Positions 38,301-48,100 of a stretch of 64,000 bases of DNA are shown here, piece after piece. The DNA comes from Protonemura montana. Its lineage: Eukaryota > Arthropoda > Insecta > Plecoptera > Nemouridae. The number at the start of each line of letters is the position of its first letter. Position 1 is the stretch's first letter. The notes below the pieces were generated by a model. The model saw only the letters and a program-made list of their open reading frames with translations. It ran no database searches and had not been told where the DNA came from. The DNA lies in NCBI GenBank assembly GCA_947568835.1, contig OX387602.1:16977021-17041020 (forward strand), read 5' to 3'. A program made the translations under genes and the position numbers.

Positions 38301-40070
38301 TTGAAAACTTGCCACTACTGTTAAGTTAACTGTTGATTTCACTAAAAAAATATGCCCAGATGCCTATTTTTCAATTTATACTATATAAACGCCGCATGAA
38401 TGATGAAAATTGTAAATATTTAAGTTTGTCTGATATTATTATTACAATAATATTATTATAGTTATTGGAAAGTTGAGTTTAATTAAATGAAACTTCTACC
38501 AAAAAAGCTATTTTGGGGCAATATTTCACTCATGACTTGTCCTAATTGTCTGTGATGAGAATTTTGGTGGAGGTGCCGGGTTGGGATCTTGTTTCAAACG
38601 GATGTGCTAAATAAATAGCTTGGAAATAATTTGGGTTACTAGTCAGGAAGAGTAATGAAACTGGATTGTCAATAGTAAAAATGTAGACAAAACTGAAACC
38701 TAATCTTTAACTAAAACAGAACATCAAAACATAATTTGGAACGATTTGAAGTCGTGTGGCCATCATGTGGCCGCTCAAAATTGATTGAAAAATTCCTGGA
38801 AAATTTTGAAATTTTGTCTTAGACCATATACCTATGATTTCAGTGTCGGCACTTTGTGCTTGCAAGTGCACTTAGGGGTAAATAGCGTGTGCAAAAAAGT
38901 GGTTATTATTCCTGGAGCTGAAATGTGAACTATTTGTCTAGTGTCATTGATTTTCTTGGTGATGTTTTGACTTTTCATACCATGACAGGGGCGATATCTG
39001 TCGACACACTTGGGCTCATTCCTCTTGAGAACTGAGATTGTCCCCTTACCTCCGTCATGGGTAGGTAAAGTACATGTCTAAATTGAGAGCTAGCTTGTAT
39101 TGCTTATTTGGCTACATGGCAATTGTATGGGCCTTAATTTAAAGTAATTTAGAGATTTATGAAGTGATAAGGGTGGTTATTGAATATAATCATTAATTTC
39201 TAAAGGTGGGTATGTTGGAGGTATTCATCAAAGCGATAGAGTGGGTTATTAGTTAGAAAGTGGCGAAGGCTTGAGTCGAAGTAACTGCGTTTGGGGGAGT
39301 TTTTGATGTAGGGAGGAAAGATTTTGTAGATTTTGATGCAGACTTGTAGAGGGTTGTGACTTGTGAGTGAATAGTGTGTGAATATTTCGTTTTTAAATCC
39401 TAGGTTTTTATTAGAGTAGGTGCCTTCCACTCCTAGTGGTTTCTGGGTAACCATATCATTATTACACAGGTGAACCAATTTTAAAATTGTATTGCTGGTA
39501 CATTTTTTGTTGGTAAGCCCATGTAGATCTCCCCCGAAGAAGTATGCAGAGTAGATAGCATCTACCGTGTAGACTGTGTTTCGTTGGCTGTGACTTTTCG
39601 CTGTAAAACCTTTTTTTTTCTCTTCATGCAGAAAAGTGAGTTGAGTGCTTGAAAAGCGGTTAGACTTGGGTGCCTATCACTGATTATGATTGCAAGCTAT
39701 GCAAATCCATTGGTTTCATTATTTGTTTTTCTTTTTTGGTCTTACGGTACATTGTATCATCAGGAAGTGTTAAGAGGAAAACAGATTCGCGCAGATATTG
39801 TAGCACACACTATTGAGTACCAGGCTGTTTAATTCCCTATTTAAATGCTGAAACTGTAATTAATATTTTGTTTTTTAGAGATAATTTAATCCAAAACATT
39901 TTTTTTTCTGTTAACTGTGATGGTAAAAAGGTAACTTGAGCAAAACGAGCATTGTCACATGAAACGTACGAGTACGATGATTCTTGTTCGTCAGGTCTAA
40001 AGACGCCAAGTCACCCTCACAGTAATAGAGTTAGGTCCGTCATGATAGCGATTGTCATCTCTCCGTCACT
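35390..40070. other. Whirlin 3' untranslated/intergenic DNA
   Basis: AT-rich DNA without a recognisable gene. A GGTGGAGGTGCC core lies at 38566-38577. A block at about 37560-37640 shares the order CACTTACCTAC...GCCCAATGTTA...TTTATAGA with 30720-30780, suggesting an old dispersed repeat. The 92-codon minus frame at 39200-39478 has no domain signal. Confidence 0.45.
38566..38577 (+). repeat. GGTGGAGGTGCC core copy 4
   Basis: Exact 12-mer, followed by GGG as in a tRNA-like 3' arm read on the minus strand. Confidence 0.6.
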
Positions 40071-40473
40071 ACTGAACGGGTTGAACAAAGCGCCGTGTCA
40101 GGTATTGGATGGGTGACCATCACACACATGGTCAGTTCTGTTCGGGAGAGAGATTGGAGGGATGAAAGTCAGTACAGCAACTTCATTCGCCTAGCTGATC
40201 AACCTCTTGACAGCATGGATTTGTAGAGGAATCCTGTTGTTCGCATTGTACCGTCCTTCGGAGGGGACGTTAAGCCGGTGTCCACCTTGGTGCTTTTCGA
40301 CAGGAGTAGCTACGTGCCGGCACTTGGTTTCCCCTCCTCCCTTCTATGCTACGTTAGGTTCATCATCATCCTCATCGTCATCCAATCATTCACCGACGCC
40401 ATTCGACCAGTGCCGCAGGGCCAGTTGTCAAAACAGTGCGTCGTTAAACACCACAAATCAATCAATCAATCAA
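40071..40473 (+). mobile_element. 5S-rRNA-derived SINE with target-site duplication
   Basis: The element starts with a 5S-like internal promoter remnant containing GGTATTGGATGGGTGACC (5S box C), continues with a body of about 330 bp including the reverse complement of GTCGACGAGCACCAATGGG-type sequence, and ends in (AATC)n. It is flanked by the 11-bp direct repeat TCTCCGTCACT (40060-40070 and 40474-40484), a clear target-site duplication. The 5S head is truncated at its 5' end, as in LINE-mobilised SINEs. Related copies lie at 46.75, 47.7, 40.93 and 14.3 kb. Confidence 0.85.
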
Positions 40474-40671
40474 TCTCCGTCACTGGCAGGTGAGACCTTA
40501 GGTTATTCTTGCGCTTGATAAGAAACAGAACCTACAGAACGGATTCAAATCAATCACCTGAAACCTATACACGTAATAGACAGGCAAAATACATTGCATT
40601 TGTTTTTGATATGTTATCTATTTCAGTCTACAATTGTCTCAAATCAACACATTTTTGGTGATGGGCCGGCA

Positions 40672-40920
40672 GCCATTGAACATTTATGAACGTCGAAAAC
40701 CCGTCAGCCAATAGGAGCCGAGCATCGCTTGATCGATGTCGGCAAGGCGGGAACGATCGAGCACGTGGCACGTTACGTCATAAGCGCCCTGTTCCGACAA
40801 TACTATTTCGGCGGCTGGGCGCCTGGTACCAAAAGACACTTTTCAGTCTCCATTTTCAGTCGGCATTTCAGGCCGACCCGGTGTCAGCCCTGCGTGTAGG
40901 CAGTCCCGCACCACAACCAA
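40672..40920 (+). repeat. Duplicated CCAAT/E-box/CRE module, copy 1
   Basis: Contains CAGCCAATAGGA (40705), GATCGAGCACGTG (40755), TTACGTCA (40773) and GCCTGGTAC (40821) in the same order and nearly the same spacing as copy 2 at 47.2 kb. The motif set is promoter-like; origin unknown. Confidence 0.6.
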
Positions 40921-40927
40921 CTGCTGT

Positions 40928-40990
40928 TGCTTTAATTTTATTTATGGTGTTTAACGACGCACTGTTTTGGCAACGGGCCCAGTGGATATA
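40928..40990 (-). repeat. 5S-SINE 3'-end remnant
   Basis: TTTAACGACGCACTGTTTTGG followed by CAACGG matches the 3' domain of the 47.7-kb SINE copy; the head is absent. Confidence 0.6.
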
Positions 40991-42023
40991 TATTTGGGGC
41001 AAAAATTTGAAAAAAAATATCAGAGCAAGAAATTTTTTTTGTAGCTGGATTATAGGACGATTGCAGAACGTGTTGATTGATTGATGCCCAAAAAAAGTGC
41101 AAAAGTGAAATGTGCGAAGTGAGAAAATCAAAGAAAGAGTAGACAAACGTAAGAATACTTTGGAAGCGACGGGACTTGGTCTCGGTACCCCCCGCAAGTG
41201 TTATCGTGTGGCACCTGCCGTTACTACGTGTTGCCGGCTCGTTTGCTCAGCAGACAGTTTAACAGTAAGGCTCTGACTATGTAGAGCTATACTATCATAT
41301 GAATCTACTTTATGAATATATCCTATGACTCTTCAATATAAGAGCCGATTTTTCAGTGTTCCGTTACAAACCTAACAGTCATTTAAAGAGTGTTTTTTTT
41401 TATTTATTTATTTATTTTTTTTGCTTGGCAACGGCCAATAAGAAAATGTTTTTGTTTGTTAACTTTAAGAGGCATAGTGGTAACAAAGGTGGTAAGACAC
41501 CATTACCACCATTTCTGGTTTTTTTTCAGCCGATTTCAAGGGCGGTAAAACTTACGCATACCTCAAATCGCTTGCGCTTAGATTTGTGGATTGGCGATAA
41601 AAGAAGCTACATATTATTACACCACAATAATCAGTTCGCTCGCTCGCTGCCTTTGAGGAAACACCGATGCATGTGCGCTTTAATTTTTGAATACAAATGA
41701 ATTTTTAGCTAAGCTGATTATCTACTACAATTTCTGAGCTTTCAAACAGTATTTTCATAATAAGGGATTAACAATAAGGAAGTTTTTTAAAACATTTTTT
41801 AACTTATAGTCATTTGATTATGTTGTCTTAATGTTGCAAATAGCCAGTGCTTGTTATCATTGAGACACGCTGCCCTGATGGCAACAGGTTGGTGGAAGTC
41901 GTATATAAACACTTGATTTTAGACTTGGTAAAAAAAAAAACATGAAAGTTATATTTCGGATCATCTCTCCCCATCCCTTCACTTGATCCATGTTCCAGCT
42001 GAGGGGCTTTAAAAAAAAAATAT

Positions 42024-42093
42024 GAGGTGCCGGGAAGCGAACTGCGGACCCTACGCATTGGAACTCACGACCATCCCACTGCGCTACGAGGAC
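42024..42093 (-). repeat. tRNA-like sequence 1
   Basis: The minus strand shows a perfect A box (TAGCGCAGTGG, 42086-42076), a degenerate B box (GTTCGCTTCCC), and an oligo-T run (42020-42011) placed like a Pol III terminator. Acceptor and T stems do not pair, so it is not a working tRNA gene. Confidence 0.55.
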
Positions 42094-42489
42094 ACATATG
42101 CTGTCATTGATTTGTTATCAATATCCAAGTCAATAAAACAAGATGTAAATAAATCACTTCTAGCAGTAATATTTATGTGTGAATCCTGATGGGTAGGCCA
42201 CTCATCGTACACGTGTGCACTGAGGTCGTGTTTACAGTCCAGGCGTTGGGTGTGCAGTCACTTCAATTTCCACTCAAAAAATATTGAAAAATCAATGGAC
42301 GTTTTTTACGTTTCTTACGTTTATTCTTGATTTTTGAAGATTCGCCCATACTGTGGTCTATGGTGTAGTTTGCACCCCCGAACACGATAGGCTATTATGG
42401 GCACGATTCCGTTATTTTATAGCTTCAAGGTTGGCAGCTCAGCAAGGTGGGTACACGGGTTACCGACCGATGGCCGTGATTTATCGACA

Positions 42490-42700
42490 TTTTAATTGAT
42501 CAAGTACATTTGATATCCCGCAGATTGCGTTTGCGATGACTTTGTGCTTTAACTCGACTGCTGGTTCGGTGATACTTGTTTGGTATGGTTGACCAGGGGA
42601 CTTCACTGCGAGCAACGGGGTTCGACTGGCGTTCCTCCAGTCGGACTTCAAGGCTTGCATTTTCGCGTTAGATCGTGGCAACTGGTGAAAGCCCATTTTT
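42490..42700 (-). repeat. Dispersed repeat, HQLPRS family copy 1
   Basis: Minus strand shares CACCAGTTGCC(A/G)CGATCTA with the + strand at 44.73 kb. In translation both show G(F/Y)HQLPRS followed by a (N/D)AS(R/H)T.LL block, suggesting decayed protein-coding repeat DNA. Confidence 0.5.
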
Positions 42701-42806
42701 TGGAGTGGCCGCGTGCCTCAGCACTGCTTGGTGTTGGGGTCCGGTCCGGCATTTACACATCGTGTAGAAGCGAAACCTTCTCTCTCTATTAGCGCATGGT
42801 TGATAT

Positions 42807-42839
42807 GGTGGTGGTGGTGGTGGTGGTGGTGGTGGTGGT
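42807..42839. repeat. (GGT)n microsatellite
   Basis: About eleven GGT units. Confidence 0.9.
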
Positions 42840-43213
42840 ATTAATGTTGGTAATGTTGGTAGTTTTAGTGCTGTTGGTGGTATTAATACACGTAAATTTC
42901 GTTGCTTGTGATAATGTTTGTTACTTTCTGTATATATGTCGTATGATTATATATTATACTTATAATTGCGAATAAATTATGTATATTTTCATTTTTCCCC
43001 CTTTTCCTACTTCTTCTTACAAATTTACTTTATAGAATTTTTCGTACTTACGTTACATTTCAGTAACAGTACCCATCTTTTCATTTAGCGTTCCCCACCA
43101 TGGCCAATATTGTTTCGTCTATGTTATCACCCCCTGGTAGCCAGGCTAGGAACTAAAACACAATTTGAATTTTTATTCTTGCCCTGGAGGATGATTGGTG
43201 TGATTAAAAAAAG

Positions 43214-43289
43214 ATGTAGGCAACGAGGATCGAACGCAGGACGTTTGATACCTGATGCAACCACATAAACCGCTCGACCACAAGACCCG
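43214..43289 (-). repeat. tRNA-like sequence 2
   Basis: Minus strand: perfect A box TGGTCGAGCGG (43280-43270, tRNA-Leu/Ser style), B box GTTCGATCC (43235-43227), then T7 at 43212-43206. Stems are degenerate. Confidence 0.55.
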
Positions 43290-43575
43290 CTCTCCACGGT
43301 TTTTTGGGATACAAAAACTGTTCAACTGTGACAACTCCGTCAAAAAATCCGAAAAAATCTCAAACACTGCCTACATGATTTTCATTAAAAGATATTTCGA
43401 TGAAACATTATTAACATCAGCTTCAATATTGCCCAACATCGTACAAAATAAAAATACGTTCGAAGTCTTGTACAGTTTACTCATCGTGGATCTTTCACTA
43501 TGTAGGAACAGACTGTCGTATAACACCACTTGGACACCCAGGACGACGGTGCCATACTCTGGCGCTGGCCCTTAG

Positions 43576-43857
43576 GTCTAGCATCAAGCGTATAGGAACG
43601 ATTATAATTAGTGTTACGCATCATCAGCGCCACCTGTTGACAGGATTTTGTACTACACTTTGGACAAATATGTTGATATTTTCCTGCTGTATTTTCATAG
43701 TTATTTTCCGATTAGTTAATGAATTAGATTAAAAATCAGACTTGGAAAATGTCTTCAATTATTACAAGTCCAGAGTATAGTACAAAATCCTGCCAACAGG
43801 TGGCGCTGATGATGCTTAACACTAATTATAATCGTTCCTATACGCTTGATGCTAGAC
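43576..43857. mobile_element. MITE-like element with ~89-bp terminal inverted repeats
   Basis: The left end GTCTAGCATCAAGCGTATA and its right-end complement continue as matched arms for about 89 nt with about four mismatches (43576-43665 and 43857-43768). The internal part is about 100 bp, AT-rich and non-coding. I cannot define a target-site duplication with certainty. Non-autonomous DNA transposon is the best reading. The right end lies 12 bp from the hairpin array. Confidence 0.8.
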
Positions 43858-43869
43858 GTAGGAGCCCGG

Positions 43870-44138
43870 GTGCGTGAGCGACTGGCGCTCCGCGCCAGTC
43901 GCTCACGCACGCTGCTGGGCCCTGGCGCGGAGCGCCAGGGCCCAGCAGCGTGCCGGCGCGCCCGTGCACCTGAGCGCGCTTCGCGCGCTCAGGTGCACGG
44001 GCGCACCGGTGTGCGTCCAAGCGCGCTCCGCGCGCTTGGACGCCCACTCTTGCGCGCTCACGCGCGCGAAGCGCGCGTGAGCGCTACAAAATTGCGGAGC
44101 GCGACTGGCGCGAAGCGCCAGTCGCGCTCCGCAATTTT
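43870..44138. repeat. Array of six perfect GC-rich hairpins
   Basis: Six consecutive perfect inverted repeats: 43870-43910 (19-bp stem), 43911-43949 (18), 43958-44004 (22), 44013-44043 (14), 44054-44084 (14) and 44088-44138 (24). Every loop is exactly 3 nt (TCC, GGA, TTC, TCC, GAA, GAA) and every apex is GCGC-NNN-GCGC. Spacers are 0-10 bp. Stem sequences differ but reuse short blocks (GCGACTGGCGC in hairpins 1 and 6; GCGTGAGCG in 1 and 5). The open frames reported across it are a by-product of palindromy. Not a CRISPR array: no common repeat and no spacers. Confidence 0.97.
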
Positions 44139-44195
44139 CGTGGTATCTACACTGTGCGATCAGAAAAAAAAAATAAAATGTGTGCCACTGCAGTA

Positions 44196-44284
44196 GTTGT
44201 GCTGACGGGATTCGAACCCGGGACCCCGGCAATCTCATGATTATTCACAAGAGGTAGTGCCTTGTACCGCACGACCACGCGGAC
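44196..44284 (-). repeat. tRNA-like sequence 3
   Basis: Minus strand: A box TGGTCGTGCGG, long variable region, perfect B box GGGTTCGAATCCC with a 4-bp T stem, then an oligo-T run with one A (44174-44164). Acceptor stem not paired. Transcription from it would run towards the hairpin array. Confidence 0.6.
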
Positions 44285-44383
44285 ATCTAGTTACACTGGC
44301 ATTTTTATGGTATATAATTTCTTCAGACTGCAGCTACCATATGTGAATACTTTGAATGTCGTATTCCAATAATAAAATATCCT

Positions 44384-44463
44384 GTCGGTGAGCGGGATCG
44401 AACCAGGTCACACTGTAGCTAGATGGTTCCGATGTAACGACATGTCCATTGTGCTACGCAGAC
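44384..44463 (-). repeat. tRNA-like sequence 4
   Basis: Minus strand, 80 nt: A box TAGCACAATGG, B box GGTTCGATCCC; the acceptor ends GTCTGCG and CACCGAC pair at five of seven positions, the best of the cluster. Anticodon arm unclear. Confidence 0.55.
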
Positions 44464-44689
44464 GGTCGCCCCTGCTGTGGTAAACTGAATATATTTTAAT
44501 TTCATATCTGATGTCCCTGTTTACCGGGTTGACTATAGGCACATGTCACTGACGGCACTCAATGTATACTACGTTTGGGAGTCGCATTCTTCTTTGCGTT
44601 TCAGTGAACCATCAATTAAGAAATTCAAGATATTATGACCGACTACGACCGACTTACGCAGCGAGCAAGAATTGGACCTGACCCCCGCA

Positions 44690-44850
44690 CCAAGTAATGC
44701 AAGGGCAATCGTCCACTCCAAAGATACGGGCTACCACCAGTTGCCGCGATCTAGCGTGAAAGTGTCAGCTGATAGGGCCCTCTGCAGGGATGCGAGCCAC
44801 ACCCAGTTGCTTGTTTGTCGTTTTTTATTTTTGCCTTCTTATCCGACCTC
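44690..44850 (+). repeat. Dispersed repeat, HQLPRS family copy 2
   Basis: Inverted relative to the copy at 42.5 kb; shares the CACCAGTTGCCGCGATCTA block and similar translated residues over about 30 codons. Confidence 0.5.
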
Positions 44851-44935
44851 GGCAGCATGGAGATCGCTTCACACTAAATCGCCTCTGCCATGCACTATCA
44901 AAGATTGTGCAAGCTATGTCGTGGAGAACAAAAAG

Positions 44936-45013
44936 CGGAGCGGACAGGACTCGAACGCGGTCACATCCTAATTGCTCTTTCGAGGAGCGACTTTTCCAAC
45001 CGGCCATCGAGAC
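44936..45013 (-). repeat. tRNA-like sequence 5
   Basis: Minus strand: A box TGGCCGGTTGG, B box GCGTTCGAGTCC, T5 shortly downstream. Stems degenerate. Confidence 0.5.
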
Positions 45014-45181
45014 GAGATAATTTCCGATGGAACAAAGAGATACATGAATAGCAGAAGACGACTACAGTGTAATAATGAAAATAGTCAATAATACTTTGAG
45101 AGTTTCGATGGATGAACGAGCGATGCAATATTTGCAGCATTCAATGAATGCCAGTCGCCACTTGATGAAGAACAAAATGAG

Positions 45182-45260
45182 GATCGGGCAGGATTCCAAC
45201 TCGAGATATTTAAGCAATGTCTCCAGGAAGAAGTGGCCGTACCTCACGGCCACTGAGACG
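45182..45260 (-). repeat. tRNA-like sequence 6
   Basis: Minus strand: A box TGGCCGTGAGG, degenerate B box GAGTTGGAATCC, TTTTG downstream. Confidence 0.4.
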
Positions 45261-45393
45261 TGTTGCTATGCCAGAGGAAATAACATATACTTGAGTAGCA
45301 GCTGGCGGGGATCACGGTACACCATCGAGAAGAGATGTTAGTTTTCTCTGTACAGATGAATACATATCCAGCAGTGTTACACACATGTGACTT

Positions 45394-45475
45394 ACCTCCT
45401 TGGAACCAGCGACCCTCTGCACCCCACCCCGAGAGCGATCTTCACTCGCCGCCGAATGGACGCTACGAAGACCGG
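45394..45475 (-). repeat. tRNA-like sequence 7 (very degenerate)
   Basis: Minus strand: partial A box (TAGCGTCCATTCGG) and partial B box (CTGGTTCCAAGG). Confidence 0.3.
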
Positions 45476-45542
45476 CGAGAGTTGCATGACAATACTTTAA
45501 CAATCTTGGTAGGTGATTGATTCTTAGTTAAAAATAGTGCAC

Positions 45543-45600
45543 CAAGCGGGATACGAACCCAGCCCCGTTTATCCTCTGTTCCACTTTCATGTACCTTTTG
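45543..45600 (-). repeat. tRNA-like sequence 8 (3' half)
   Basis: Minus strand B box GGGTTCGTATCCCGC followed by TATTTTTAA; no clear A box. Confidence 0.35.
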
Positions 45601-46750
45601 CAGGAAGTAAATAAAACAAGATATAAAGAAATCACATCTAAAGGTGACTTTTGATGATGAAACAATGCAATGTTGCTATAAATACAAGAGAAATGGGTGG
45701 AAGACCTCAGTGAATTAAGAACTTCGGGGTAAACTAGTGTAATTGAACACTTTAATCGCGCAATGATAACGACGTAGCGTCCAGAAGACGACCCGTCGTT
45801 ATTTTTTTTTTTTTATTTATGTCTTTAAGAGTTTTATGTTATGTTCATATTGATTTTAAATTATTGTATCTTATATTTTCCCGTCATTAATGATTTTTGA
45901 AGCATATCTTATCTTTTCGCACTGAATAAGGTAAACACGCTTACTACATGGTAGTATTGTATTACCACCCCATAGGGATGAGAGAGTTGGTGATAAAAAT
46001 TTCCTACACGTATAGTGTTTGCCATTCAATAAGCATTAAACCCATCAACTTTAAAAGATAAAAATAAACAAGAGTTAAAAGTTTGGAGACGGTTTGTTTG
46101 TCAACCTTTGACAAAACTGTAAATCTAATTTCTTTCCTTTATGACATTTACTTGGGAGTGCAAATACAATATTGGGCAACAATCCTTCCAGCGGCGGGTT
46201 TTAATATGTCCAACTTAATTTATGAGACACGTCCCCATGGTTACACCTAATCAGATACTTCTGTTTTCATCTAAACCTGCTTATTTAACTGGCATTTAGC
46301 ATTGTGAAAACGGTGAGAATAGAAATGGAGAAGTTCGGCTGAAATGTAGGTATTTTTCAGGGTAATTTTGTGCTTTACCGCCGCACGGGTAATTCTTGTC
46401 GGATCGCCTTTTTGATGGTAGTTTTGGATTCCTTGTGCAATTTTGAGTCGATATAGGTGTGGCAACTTGTGTAGCGACGGCTATTTTGGGTGTAGTTGCT
46501 GTTTGAATTTGATGGTTTGTTGCGTTTTGGTCGGGTTGTACTGTGCCGAATGGCGACTATCTGACATGTGGTGGTGTGTTGGTGGTGTGCGATCATTGAT
46601 GCCAACTGTTTGGTTTTCTGGAAATTTCCAGAATTTCTTCTAAGTGTTTTCAAAAACATCTTCAAATATGGCTGTTTTTCCAAGTTTGACCTTGATTTTT
46701 GGAGGTCACATGTGCGGCGGTTTAGCACAATTTTACCTTTTTCAGAAAGG
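45601..46750. other. Intergenic stretch, one unexplained frame
   Basis: AT-rich. A 148-codon minus frame (46375-46821) has a Lys/Arg/Ser/Asn-rich composition like decayed transposon ORFs, but no domain is recognisable and its start lies in the neighbouring SINE copy. Confidence 0.35.
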
Positions 46751-47000
46751 CATCCAGGAAGGTGCAACTCGAACAGCAGGATTTCTCCACAAATCCATGC
46801 AGTCGAGTATTTGATAAGCAAGGCTTATGAAGTCGCTGTACTAACTTTCATTCCTCCAACTTCTCTCCCGAACATAACTGTTCATGTGTATGATGGTCAC
46901 CCATCCAATACCTGACCCAGCGCAGTGTTGCTTAACGTCGGTGATCTCACGAGAACCGGTGTTTCCAGCACGCCAAACCGTTCGGTGTGACGATTCGAGG
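46751..47000 (-). mobile_element. 5S-rRNA-derived SINE, best-preserved 5S head
   Basis: On the minus strand the head reads ACCGGTTCTCG, GATCACCGACGTTAAGCA, ACACTGCGCTGGGTCAG and GTATTGGATGGGTGACC, matching animal 5S rRNA through A box, intermediate element and C box. The body then matches the 40.07-kb and 47.7-kb copies; the 3' part is missing. Confidence 0.85.
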
Positions 47001-47164
47001 AGGGCTCGTAAGCAATTGGATCCGCTGTGTTACTTGATTTGGTCAAGAACTCACATCTAACAAATGCTAACATAGTTAAAATGAATCTAATTAAACATCC
47101 GCAATTAAAGTACGAGAATTTGCAGTTGTTTAGCATCTGCATGCCTGGAAAACATTTGGTCTGT

Positions 47165-47470
47165 GATAGCAGCCGTGGACGCCATTGTTGTTATCACCTC
47201 GATCCACTTCGAAAACCGGTCAGCCAATAGGAACCGAGCTTCAGTCGATCGAATGTACGAGGCGGGGTCGATCGAGCACGTGTTGTGACGTCACTTGCAC
47301 AGCGATGCAGTAGGTTTCAGGCGATACTCTTCTGTCGGCTACTCGCCTGGTACGAAGAGACAAATTTTCGCCTCGTTTTAGACGATTATTTCAGTTTAAC
47401 TTGTCATGGTTGGATTAACCGTACGTATAGGCAGTCCCGCGGCACTCATGCGTACAACGAGTTGCTTCAA
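47165..47470 (+). repeat. Duplicated CCAAT/E-box/CRE module, copy 2
   Basis: CAGCCAATAGGA (47221), GATCGAGCACGTG (47270), TGACGTCA (47286) and GCCTGGTACGAAGAGACA (47345) in the same order as copy 1 at 40.7 kb. Confidence 0.6.
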
Positions 47471-47696
47471 AGTTTTCACAGGCAAACTAAATTTCCTGAC
47501 AACGTCATTCGTTCCCAGCTACTTGACACAATTTTATGAAATATAGCTTTGAATTTTAGGCATAGGCAACGCCTCAAAATATGACCGATCGGGAGATAAA
47601 AATATGTGATGTTCTAACTTTTGTTGCACAACTTTTTGCAAACCTTTATAAGATACGATATTTTCGGCGTTGTAGTGTAATCTTATAGATCTTACA

Positions 47697-48100
47697 GATT
47701 GATTGATTGATTGATTAGTGAAGTTTAACGACGCACTGTTTTGACAACGGACAATGTGGCACTGGTCTAATAGTTCCGGTAGATGAGTGAGTGATGATGA
47801 GAATGATGATTTACCTTCCTAATTAAGAAGGGAGGAGGGGAAACCCGGTGCACGTGACCTACTCCTGTCGACGAGCACCAATGGGACCACTGGCTTAACG
47901 TTCCCTCCGCAATCGAACAATTGAACAATTGGCAGCAATTGAAAAAATTGAAGGACGGTACAACTCGAACCACAGGATTCCTTCACAAATCCATGCTATC
48001 GAGAGGTTGATAAGCAAGGCGAGTTAAGTTGCTGAACTAACTTTCAACCCTCAAACCTCTCTCCCGAACAGAACTGGTCATGTGTATGATGGTCACCCAT
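47697..48100 (-). mobile_element. 5S-rRNA-derived SINE, third copy
   Basis: The (GATT)n tail at 47697-47716 is followed by the TTTAACGACGCACTG 3' domain, the body with GACGAGCACCAATGGGACCAC, and the end of box C (ATGGTCACCCAT) at 48100; truncated inside the 5S head. Confidence 0.85.

Noticed and set aside
43870-44138. CRISPR-like array
   Set aside because: There is no shared repeat and no unique spacers; each unit is itself a palindrome with its own sequence, and the genome is eukaryotic.
43838-44238. Several overlapping open frames on both strands (69-116 codons)
   Set aside because: They arise from the perfect GC-rich palindromes, where both strands read alike; composition is Arg/Ala only and no splice or start support exists.
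46375-46821. 148-codon minus frame as a gene
   Set aside because: Its first third overlaps the 5S-SINE copy and the rest has no recognisable domain; at most decayed transposon sequence.
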